From: Isoetes taiwanensis
Lineage: Eukaryota > Streptophyta > Lycopodiopsida > Isoetales > Isoetaceae
DNA: 64,000 bases
NCBI GenBank assembly: GCA_021234155.1
Contig: JAJEKV010000030.1
Location: 2,441,842-2,505,841 of the forward strand
Direction of reading: 5' to 3'
The translations under genes and the position numbers were made by a program. Positions 55,016-64,000 of this stretch are shown piece after piece. Position 1 is the stretch's first letter; each line of letters begins with the position of its first letter. The notes beneath the pieces are model-generated. The model did no database searches, was not told the origin of the DNA, and was given only the letters and a program-made list of their open reading frames with translations.

Positions 55016-55145
55016 ATAGCGAAGAAAAATCTTGTGAGTGAAACTGGAGATGCTTAGGCACGAAAGGGAACTAGCCCCTAATATAGGGGCTTTCGTCCTT
55101 TCCCGGAATGGCGATCCGATGAAACCGGATCGATGGGATTCTTCT

Positions 55146-56990
55146 AGTTTATTATGGCATTTAGCTATCATGGCTATTTATGGTGGTTAGATTGTATGGT
55201 TTAATACTATGTCTTTAATAGTGTTTTATTGCTATGTTTTAGTATATGACCCTAATTAGTAATGTGGCCGAGAAACTAGTAATGATTTTTCTTTAAATGT
55301 TTGTGCAATTTAATGTGGTTGTTTAATGAAGTTAATTGCATCTCTTTATATGAATCAATATTGTTCCATAGAAAAATAGCTCAATGTTTTATCGAAAAAA
55401 TTATGGGCTCCTTTGTTAATGATTTTCCCACCAAGATAACGAAAATTTGAATCTTTAACTTAATTTTATTTTAATCACCTGTCGTTGTTGTTTTAAGCAA
55501 GTGTAGCACATATTGGTTTATTCAACATCATAACTAGAGAACCATTGCTATTTATAGGCCATAGATAGTGAGAGAATTTTTTGCAACGGTGGTGTTTTTC
55601 CATCAAATTCTTGATGCTTTTGTTCTAAATAATTGTCACAACCATTGGGTCAACACATTTAAATTAAAATCCTTAAATCAACTTGGCATTTCATGCGGAG
55701 AACTTATTGCACTCTAATATCACTTTGGTTGAAAAGGTAATAGATCAATCTCGAATATAATATTTGGCTTTAAGCGTCGCTTTATTTATTTCGATAATAT
55801 ATACATTATGTTAATTTTTGTCATGGCATTAAGATAATCATGAATTAAATTAGGGCTATATGTAGTACTTAAAAGGCAATTTATGAAGCGAGGTCTATAC
55901 AATTATAGTGGGCCACCCAAAATTGTTAGCGGTGTAACCTTAATCATCAATCTTTTGTCTAAGAAATGTGAAACCTATATAAAAGGATGTAAAAGGCCAA
56001 TTATTTATTTTCAATAACTATAAGAAATAGAAGTTGCTCGATAAGTTTACAAGTTTTCGGCTTTGCACGCAAATGGCGGGTTTGTCTTCTATAGTTTTTA
56101 TAACATACATATGAACATAAAAAGAACATACTAGGTTTTCAACTTTAACAACATAGAAAGAAAATTCTTGCTTTTGCTAACAATGCATATTGGTATCATG
56201 TTCTAATACTTTATCGTGGTCTAGAATAAATACTAACCCCAACATTTGTCATTAACTTGGCTTCATGGTATCCTATGGATCTAAGTCTTGGCCAAGTCCT
56301 TTGAATGAACAATCGTGGAAAAAAAAAAAAAAAAACAAAAAAATGTCTTCTAAACCCCATTAAGATGAGCCTTTTAAATTCAATGTTGCTATGAACACAA
56401 GAAACCTCGTGGCTTGGATTTTCTTTGCCCATCATCAATGTATAATGGCATATTTCCAACAAAACCCAACCTTATTTGAGCACTTTCTAATTATTATATA
56501 TTGTTATATGTTTGTGAGATTTGTGAAGAACAAAAAAAGTTTAGGGCCTATAGAATATAAAATCATAAAAACAATGCAAATGAAAACATGTCACAAACTA
56601 GCATAAAGGGGTTTTGTTGGGATCAAATGGGAATTTCTAGCATAAAAGCGAGGGACCAATATGCTTTGGGACCAATATGCTTTTTTTTGCTATTCGATTG
56701 CATAGCAAATTCTTTGGTCGCCATTTGAGATCTTTAAGTAATTTGCATTATTAGACTTCACATTTGTCAAAGATTGCCAAATTTCAACCTAATAATAGAA
56801 ACCAAGCGACTCAAAATAATTTTGGATAAACCAAATGCCCAATCATTGAAGGCACACAAGATGGTGCCAGTCCTCCTAAATTAGAATGATGCTTCTAAGA
56901 TAGTACAATTCATAATTGATTGGATATAACATTGCCATATTGTTGTTCCCAAGTAAAATAAGTAGGAATTACTTGTTCAAAATTTCATGA
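55146..56990. other. AT-rich intergenic
   Basis: No gene seen. 55635-55678 (ACAACCATTGGGTCAACACA, then TTTAAATTAAAATCC) is a scrap of the foldback element arm. An A-run lies at 56319-56342. Confidence 0.5.
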
Positions 56991-57004
56991 ATGTAAGGTT
57001 CAAA

Positions 57005-57820
57005 TCTCTCTCAAAAGACATAAACAGATTTCTAATGTTACCTCCTTAGGATCAAAGAATCGATTGTAGCAATTCCATTCAATGGCATTAGCATGCCTTG
57101 GGCTGCAACGATACATCTTTGTCTGGCAATTGCCATGGAATTGAATCATAAGATCGTGGATAGCCAATGTTAGAGCTTTGTCCATAACCAGTGGTTCTCT
57201 GCTACACTCAGCGATACAAACTGCGGTCATCATATCATGCGTTGTCAAGGACCCTTCTCATGATTAAGAATGCATGCATATAGAAGATTGTCCATAACAA
57301 GGCGGCCTTGCATTAGTGGGTAATTGAAATAATACGCGCTTGATCGATACAAGCCTGCATCATCAACATCATGGCCATCAACATCATAGCCATCATAATA
57401 CAAACATATCTTTGTCATAATTTGTCTTATTCACTCCCCATATGTGAAGATGTACACCGTACAAAATTATGCAGCGAGAAAGAGATAAAAAGCCAAGCTT
57501 TATAAGCCGGGTATTTTTTCTCATAAACAAAGCTGATTAAATATCTCGGTAACATTCACTAAATCTGCCTTCTTCTCTACACGTAAAACACACGAAAGTT
57601 CTTAACGGTATGCATTATCTTCTAATGGAAAAAGCTGCTTACCATGAAGAAGGGTTGCAAAAATCGTGTCAGGATAGTGGTTTGTATCTAGAACTCTGCA
57701 TACGCCATATATACTACAACTCAAATTAAAGTATTTGAGCTGCTGGACCAGAAATGGATTGGAAATGACATGTACTTTAGAAACTTCGGCTGCCAAAACT
57801 CGCAGGCTTTGCCAATTCAT
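57005..57820 (-). CDS. Unrecognised two-exon gene fragment
   Basis: Exon 1 starts at the ATG at 57820: MNWQSLRVLAAEVSKVHVIS, then LVQQLKYFNLSCSIYGVCRV and YPDTIFATLLHGKQLFPLED, ending at a GTTAAG donor near 57606. Exon 2 starts after an acceptor (ATCATGAG) near 57258: LTTHDMMTAVCIAECSREPL, LTLAIHDLMIQFHGNCQTKM, HANAIEWNCYNRFFDPKE, ending at a GTAACA donor near 57008. The phases fit, giving about 155 residues, and more exons should follow below 57000 but were not found. Several Cys (CSIYGVC, CIAEC, CQTKMYRC) stand out. I do not recognise the family. It could be a plant-specific protein or part of an old element. Confidence 0.4.
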
Positions 57821-57905
57821 TGTCGTAGGCGAAACCCCCAGAATCCTGCCAGAAATTTGTTTGAATGGGGTTGTTAGCTGGGCTGAAAAGTATTTGAAGA
57901 TAGCG

Positions 57906-58287
57906 ACCTCGCTTTAGAAACTTGGCTGCCTCAAGAGAACTTCGGTCCACCAGAGGAAGGATAGAACAAGCGAGGAAGCGAAGATCTGAATTAGGAGAAA
58001 AAAGAAATGGGTATAGAACCCTAAAGCATGCCCTCTTTTCGAAACCCTAAAATAAAGAGCTCGATGCTTGCATGTGTTTTTCGAGGACTAAAAATAATTG
58101 GTTTTTCATGGAGAAATATTCAAAAGCTAAACCATTGCAAAATCATAGCTAATATGGCATTCGACTATGAGAATCGATAAGCTCTAGATATCTTGATTAG
58201 TATGCCTGCTGCAATCGCCCCATCAAATCATATGAAAACCATAGCAAAAACTGTACAAAAATACAAAAAAAAAACCATGTTATAATG
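57906..58287. other. Intergenic with a dispersed repeat
   Basis: 58230-58292 (GTACAAAAATACAAA... CCATGTTATAATGCTACATA) resembles 40274-40348, a dispersed repeat ending at the gypsy fragment. No gene seen. Confidence 0.4.
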
Positions 58288-61200
58288 CTACATATTGAGT
58301 GTCTTGGGAGGAGCAAGCTTCTTCAAAGCCTCAATTTTATTTTCTGCAACCTGAATGCCTTTTGTGGACACTTCATATCCTAGCAAATCTCCTTTTGAGC
58401 ATAAAAAGACACATTTCTTTGGATTTAGGCTGACACCTCCTTTCCTGCACATGACAAATAATTTTGTTAGATAATCAAAGTGATCCTTGCAGGAATTACC
58501 TAAGCAAAGATCATCCAAAAAAACTCAAAATGCTGCTGGAGGTATATCCTTGAAGATTATCCATGGCTCTCTGGAAAGTTGTTGATGCATTCATCATCCA
58601 AAGGGCATTCTCCTCATTGCAAATGTTCCCCATGGTGTAATAAAATATGTCCTGGGCTGATCCTCTTCCTTGATACTTATTTGATTAAATCCTGAGAATC
58701 CATCTAGAAAGAATAGATCTCTTTCCCTGCAACAGCATGCAATACTTCTTCCAGGAAAGGCAAAGGATAACAACCTTTAATGGTGGCCTTGTTTAAATCT
58801 CCGTAATCAATGCAAATTCTAATAGTTTTGTTTTTATTTTCAACATGCACAATGCAAGACAACTAATGCGGATTTACTATTTAGAGATCACCTGACATCT
58901 CATTTTTATATAATTCTTCCTTAATTAGGCCAAGCAAAGATGCATTAATTCTTCTCAATTTTTGCATAATGGCGGGTTTCATGCCTTCTTTAATTTTTAT
59001 TTCAAACTCACATACACCTTTATCAACACCAATCAGTTCATTGTAATCCCCAAAGCGAACACATCTTTCCATTCATCAAAAAATTTAGTGACAAAAGATT
59101 CATCCTCTTCTTTGATTAAATCTCAGACATATATAAAATCCTATCTTGACCCTTCTTATTTACTTTTACCTCTTTTTGCTGCTTTTCTTCACTTGCATTA
59201 ATTTCCAAGATAGGATAAAGTTGTTGCGGATCATCCCTTTCCAAATCTTCTTCTTGAATTGCTCCTTTAGCTAAATGTTCGGGGTATAACATACGCACAA
59301 TGCATCAACCTCACCATTTTGCTCTCTTGGCACATGGCATAATTTCCAAGACTCAAAGTTTGCCAATTCTCCTGACTTTGTCTCTTAATAGAATCATATC
59401 TTCATTTTTTGCTTGATACTCCCCAATGCACATGCGCAAACAAGTTGTGAGTCTCAAAAATGACAATGTTATCAATATTCAAATTCTTGGTTTCTTGAAG
59501 TCACGTTATCAAAGCCTTGTATTATACGCCATAGCTTGGGGTTATGTTGTGAAAAATTCTCCCACTTTGGCAAGCAACCTATTGGAGGAGTCTTTGAGAA
59601 TTACCTTGAGAAGAGCCACACTCAATCTCTTTGAGACACCACCATCAAACCATAAATAAGCAAAGCTTTCTTTTCTTGATAAATTTACCTCAATAGGACG
59701 TTCTATATTTGGTACTTTCTCATTTGTAGCTAGCTCATATTCTCCCAGGGGATTTGGCTTTTGAGAATATCTTCTTCAATGAAATTGAGCTTCAAATTCT
59801 CCCACCTTATTGCCAGAGTGTTACCTTTTTACGCCATTGGATATGGTGCACTTTCTCCTCTTGACCTCGAGGTCTTGCATCTCTTGTTGACGGCCATTTC
59901 CTTCCCAGAGCGGATCATAAATGTCAGATTTCTCATCTATTCCTTCAAATGCAACAACCACAAAGTTAGCAGCCACAACTATTCCTCCTACATCAATTGG
60001 CACATTGCTAATTATTCCCATAGGGTTAAGCTTTTAGTGTTTGAGAATGATTTTAAGACCATAGGAGCTTTCTTGTCAATTTCTAGGCCACATAATCTCA
60101 TGATATGATGAGGCATCACATTAAGTGGTGATCCTCCATCCAACAACACTTTTGGTCAAAATCTTTTTACCCATTCAGTTTACACATATAAAGGCTCTGG
60201 ATCATACTCCTCCTGAGTCAGAACATGCTCCTCAATGTGATTTGTGAGAGCAAATTCATCTTTCTTGGTCAGATTCGGGACTTTTTTTTCTATAGGATGG
60301 AGCAATTTTCAGCAGTGTTAGCAAATCAACACTAATTTTAGAATTGTTAAGCAAAGATTCAAAATCCTCACTCTCCTTATCCTTTCTCAAGTATTTCTGA
60401 CAAGGGGGAGGAGGTACAACCATATTTTGTTCATTTTCCTTGTGTTTCAGTGCATTGGCTTCCTCATTCACTTGAACTTGCTCTTTTCTTTTGCATTATT
60501 CATTCTTTTTGCGTGAACAGCCATGATTTCTTCCTGCTCTTCAATTTTCTGCACAAATATGATAGAAGCACTTGGCTCATTAGCTTTAGATTTTTCTTTT
60601 CTAGCAAAGTATTCTTTGACACTGCACCTATCTTCATAATGACATACTGCTTTGCAAAAAGCACACACAGGGCATTCCTTACCAAAATGCCCTCTCTTAC
60701 CACACTTGTGCAAGGCCTATACCAACAATAGTCTAATGAGTGGATGTTTCTTGAGCAATGAGCACATTGACAGTATATTCTCTTCTCGGATCTGGAACTC
60801 TTCATTTCTTGAAGTTGTTTGGTTACTTCAATCAGAGCCTCAGACACTTTGGTTATTTCATCTCTCAATATCAGCCCCATGAGAACTTACGCATCTTCCA
60901 TTTTTATTTCTCCTTGTCCTTTTAAACAACATAAATTGGTACAGGTCCTGGTCCCATGTACTCTTGCTCATAATCTGGAAAGAAAGAATCACAAGGTGAA
61001 TGTACATCATCAGGGAGATAGGAGATATATCAGCAATCACAATAGCCTTTGTAAAAGCCTTGTGTATTGTGTCAACTCCTTCTTGCTTCTGAATCTTGAG
61101 CATCTTTCTGTGTATTCTTGGGCTGCTGCTCAAACCTCTGATAAATGAAGCTATAAGATGTAAAGTGTGGTTAGGAACTTGATTGATTTGACATTTAACA

Positions 61201-61590
61201 AGATAAAGATGGAATCTTTTTACATACTGATGCACACTTTTTCCATGTGTGAAAAGTTTGCAATTCAAAAATCAAATCTTGAGGATCAAGCAGCTTACCA
61301 AATCTTGCTAAGAATTTCTTAACAATTTCATCCCATGAGTTAGCTCCTAGACTCGTAACATATTCCAACCAAGTTCATCATTTTTGAAACATTTTTTGAA
61401 CTCAGAAAACTTACGTCCTTTCTTGTGTCCGTATTCCTGATAGTACTCCTCAAAAGTTTTCAAAAAATTGTTGGCATTCATGCTTGGATCAAATGTGGGA
61501 GGGAATTGGCATGTTCAATTCAAAGTAGTGGCAAAGGCATACCTGTATTTGCTTGTATCGCGCCTCCGGTGCTGCTTGACCGGGTTTCAT
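58288..61590 (-). pseudogene. Ty3/gypsy gag-pol remnant (gag, zinc knuckle, protease region, RT part)
   Basis: Gag starts near 61590 (MKPGQAAPEARYKQIQV), passes through FEEYYQEYGHKKGRKFSEFK and LFTHGKSVHQYVKRFHLYL (gag core), then a zinc knuckle CGKRGHFGKECPVCAFC near 60700-60650. A decayed protease region follows. The RT front is at 59072-58860 (EIKIKEGMKPAIMQKLRRIN, the family's linker before RT), with ICIDYGDLNKATIKGCYPLP just downstream. RT then reaches MDDLCLGNSCKDHFDYLTKL, with the catalytic xMDD, and LNPKKCVFLCSKGDLLGYEV. It ends at 58288 with integrase missing. Many frameshifts and stops. The domain order shows the element reads leftward. Confidence 0.88.
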
Positions 61591-62579
61591 GATTCTCTTG
61601 TGCCCGGCATGCTCGGATGCTTCATTGTTTCTTAACGGGAGCCATGAGTTCAAAATTCAAGGAAGTTATCTAGGTAGGACCTCCAAAATGTTGAAGGTGT
61701 TCTGGCAAAACCTTCAACCTCAATGGTTTAAAACCTCCGAGGTTGCTTAAAGGCAACCACTCTGTGAAAATCTCCAAAAGCAAAGCTCAAACACAAATTG
61801 TGAATCACTTTTCAAATCGAGAAAAAGGCGCCTTAGAAAGAATGATGCCATTTGCAAGCAAACAAAGATCGACCATGATTTCAAATGCTAAAAGCTGCTA
61901 AGATCGAGGAATGCTAGGCAAAAAGTCGGATGTCTTATGAACATCACAAAACACTCAAATATGCATTTCGACTAGGTCAAAACTTGGTCAATACCCCTGA
62001 CAGAGAGTGATTTTCTGCAAATCCAAAAATCTACATTCTTGTTATGTTTTGATGCTTGGATCTCCTTTCAATATGTCTGCACACAATAATCAAATACTCT
62101 TTTTGCATAAACAACTGCTAAATATCCTGAGATCTTGGAATTTAGTCTGACAGACTGTTACAGTCTGAAAACAACAAGCAAAATTTTACGAAATCGACTT
62201 TTGTGGGCACTTTTTTTGGTTTTGGAATAAATCCTAAAAGGCTGCTTATGTCCTCCAAGCAAGTGGCAATACCTAGCGGTGGAGATGCAATAAATGAACT
62301 TAAATATCTGATTTTTGGCTTAAGAATGCAAAGCTAGCGAGAAATTTCTATTGGCTCAAAAGGAATGTGTATGCTTTTCAATGATCCTTCATCTTTTATG
62401 CTCTTACCTATATGCATTTCTCACTGCAATTGTCTTATACCTATGTGCAAGCACAAAAAACCTTACTATCTTACTTTCTTAGAATGCAAGCGAAAATTAT
62501 ACTCAAATATATCTCCAAGGGTCGGATTTTCCTTTTTTTTTTTTTAATTGAAGGCCTATTTGTATATTTATATATAAAG
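61591..62579. other. Gypsy leader / possible 5' LTR region, otherwise unassigned
   Basis: On the minus strand ...CTTCAACATTTTGGAGGTCCTACC near 61675-61700 could be an LTR end plus a primer-binding site, but no partner LTR was found to confirm it. No gene. A T-run at 62530-62545. Confidence 0.35.
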
Positions 62580-62865
62580 TGTTGAGTTAACAAAAATACT
62601 TTTTCTGAGGAAGTATAACCCTGGTAGATAGATAAAAGATAGATAGATAAGATAAGCTTTTTGTCTCATATAAAAGCATATGCCCGCCTAGAAGTATGAC
62701 TTAAGGTTGGAGTTCTTGGATTATCCCTAATATTTTAGCATAGCTAAAGAAAACCCATTTAGGTTAGTCCAAGTTATCCCCTATTGATCTTTAAGGGTCT
62801 AATTATGTACTGGTGACGTGTCATAGTATGTATATGTATACTATATAAATACCTGGAACATCACA
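62580..62865 (-). repeat. Probable gypsy LTR (3' LTR of the right-hand element)
   Basis: 286 bp, TGTTGAGTTAAC...GGAACATCACA on the plus strand, so TG...CA at the ends. The inner edge on the minus strand is the purine tract GGGAGGGGAGGAGAA, as expected at a 3' LTR. Includes GATA repeats (62628-62655) and a TATATAAATA box. The partner LTR would lie beyond the window. Confidence 0.6.
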
Positions 62866-64000
62866 TTCTCCTCCCCTCCCATTGGATAATGTTGTCCTCA
62901 GCATTAGGATTAGTCTAGCCAGAAGAAAACAATTAAGTTATAAAAGATAGCTGTATTTACTAAATAATACAAGGTTACATATAATTGTTGTAGGACCGAA
63001 GTCCATTAACAGAAGATAAAAAATACCATAACAACAAACTTAAATAGGGTACTCATAGAAAAAAAAAATAGTCAAATAACAAGAGATGGCCCCAGACTGA
63101 GGTCTAGGATCTTCTGCAGTACGTCAGTACGCACTACTGGCCTGCAGAGTTATAGTACATCAGTACTTACAAAATAATTTAAGTAGTGTGGTTGAAGGGA
63201 CTATCCCCTTAAACAAAAAAAATATGAATGCAAGAATCCTATAATTATGCCTAAACCTTGCATGTCATCTCAGCATAAGGAATGGCCATATTCCCCAATT
63301 ATAGTTAGAGACAGATGCGTCCTATCATGAATGCCTATATGCCCAATTCCCCATCTAGGATGCATGTAACCCAACCCCTTAAATGATCCCTGTCGGATCG
63401 CTCTCGTATGATCCTCGCCAGACCCACAACACAATGCTTACCATTAGGGTTGGAGTTGATCGCATCTTGAATGGTTCGATCCTGGCATTGTCGCATAAAT
63501 ATGCGGATAAGTCTTGTCTAAATCCGCTTTAGAACCCAGAGTTTCGTCCTCAGGTCATTAAGTGTTAAATCTTTTGCCAAGATTTGAGTTAGCGGGTTTG
63601 CTTATATGCCGCGAGCAAGGAGAGCCTGGGCACTATCTCAATTGATCTTAGTCATTGCGAAGTGTTGGTGTGTCAAAATCTCTTGAAATCGGGTTATGCT
63701 TCTTGAAGGCTCACATAGAAGACTTTATGGACCGCCGGATACCAGTAGGTTCAATCGGTAGGCTTGAGAACCTATCTTTTCGGTTATCTCAAAGGGTCCA
63801 GCCCATCTCGGTGCAAGCTTCTTACAATTGCCAATTTTGAGTTTGGCTTGCTTCACCTTGATCTTTAGCCATCTGAGACTCACCAATCTGAAATTCCGGG
63901 TGTCCGTGCCGGTTGACAAGGCCCTTTTTAGAGCTCTAGCAACTAACAAATACCCTTGAACTTCTTCGACTAGGGCTTGCATATCTATAAGCAATTGTTG
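62866..64000 (-). mobile_element. Gypsy pol C-terminus (integrase GPF/Y module) and 3' region
   Basis: At 63994-63725 on the minus strand: MLIDMQALVEEVQGYLLVAR, KIKVKQAKLKIGNCKKLAPR, WAGPFEITEKIGSQAYRLNL. The LxPRWxGPFxIxexIGxxAYRL pattern is the integrase C-terminal GPF/Y module of gypsy elements. The rest of pol is to the right, outside the window. Between 63725 and the LTR are about 860 bp with no long frame, so this part is decayed or is a long 3' leader. Confidence 0.8.

Larger units (their letters stand above)
48991..55145 (-). mobile_element. T-rich element family, 6.1-kb copy
   Basis: Bounded on the minus strand by the family's 5' end (ATCCCATCGATCCGG-TTTCA-TCGGATC at about 55100-55140) and 3' end (stem-loop S copy D and GATGAATGACAAGCCTATC at 49015-49045). 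The 5' end also has the hairpin AGCCCCTA-TA-TTAGGGGCT (55071-55090). The body is extremely asymmetric: row 49501-49560 has A32 C11 G11 T6 and row 52261-52320 has A34 T11 C8 G7 on the plus strand, so the sense strand is about half T. No open frame exceeds about 160 codons or matches a known protein. The plus sequence ATTCTGGGAAAGGAC at about 48979 reappears inverted near 55096, a possible terminal pairing. Confidence 0.55.

Noticed and set aside
1-64000. tRNA, rRNA or organelle-derived segments
   Set aside because: No cloverleaf with A and B boxes, no rRNA core sequence and no plastid or mitochondrial gene was recognised by reading. A tRNAscan or organelle BLAST would be needed to exclude short ones.

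Overview
This window is nuclear DNA from a land plant. It is AT-rich, its host genes have short introns and U-rich splice sites, and it is dense with plant-type transposable elements (Ty1/copia with an initiator-Met-tRNA-like primer site, Ty3/gypsy, several non-LTR families, Mutator, PIF/Harbinger and other MITEs). The amount of old nested repeat and the style of the non-LTR elements would suit a repeat-rich seed-free plant, but the sequence alone does not fix the lineage. No rRNA, tRNA, CRISPR or bacterial-type operon was seen.

Layout. 0-0.7 kb: end of a copia polyprotein. 1.6-2.8 kb: frameshifted BTB/POZ gene. 3.5-6.8 kb: an ORF1-only LINE facing a LINE endonuclease fragment, then a 250-bp direct repeat. 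6.9-8.1 kb: a dimeric satellite with a palindromic core. 8.5-14.2 kb: a small candidate gene split by a full-length copia element (matching 5-bp duplication) whose integrase segment is inverted and carries a MITE. 16.8-17.3 kb: Mutator-like element. 17.7-19.6 kb: remnant of a GFS12/WDR81-type WD40 gene with a MITE in an intron. 19.9-22.1 kb: LINE. 23.4 kb: SCP2 pseudogene exon. 25.4-27.3 kb: a complete RAD6-type ubiquitin-conjugating enzyme gene, the only host gene here that looks fully functional. 28-31.3 kb: PIF MITE, foldback copy, two LINE 3' ends. 33.2-37.9 kb: two complementary halves of plant L1-type LINEs in permuted order. 38.7-39.6 kb: 925-bp foldback element. 40-41.8 kb: tandem duplications. 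41.8-55.1 kb: a cluster of non-coding elements described below. 57-57.8 kb: an unrecognised two-exon gene. 58.3-61.6 kb and 62.6-64 kb: two gypsy remnants.

The most unusual material is the 41.8-55.1 kb cluster. Several copies, on both strands and from about 0.7 to 6.1 kb, share a 5' dyad, a T-rich body (the 6-kb copy is about half T on its sense strand), tandem small hairpins followed by T-runs, and a 3' stem-loop. In both hairpin types the paired bases change together between copies, as expected for a structure kept in RNA or single-stranded DNA. No protein was found in the family. It may be an undescribed non-autonomous element with structured RNA ends.

The genes here do not form one pathway. 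The biology is mostly the history of insertions: element into gene exon (copia in the 8.5/14.1 kb gene), element into element (MITE in copia, LTR-like insert in the T-rich family), and decay of at least three conserved host genes beside one that survives.
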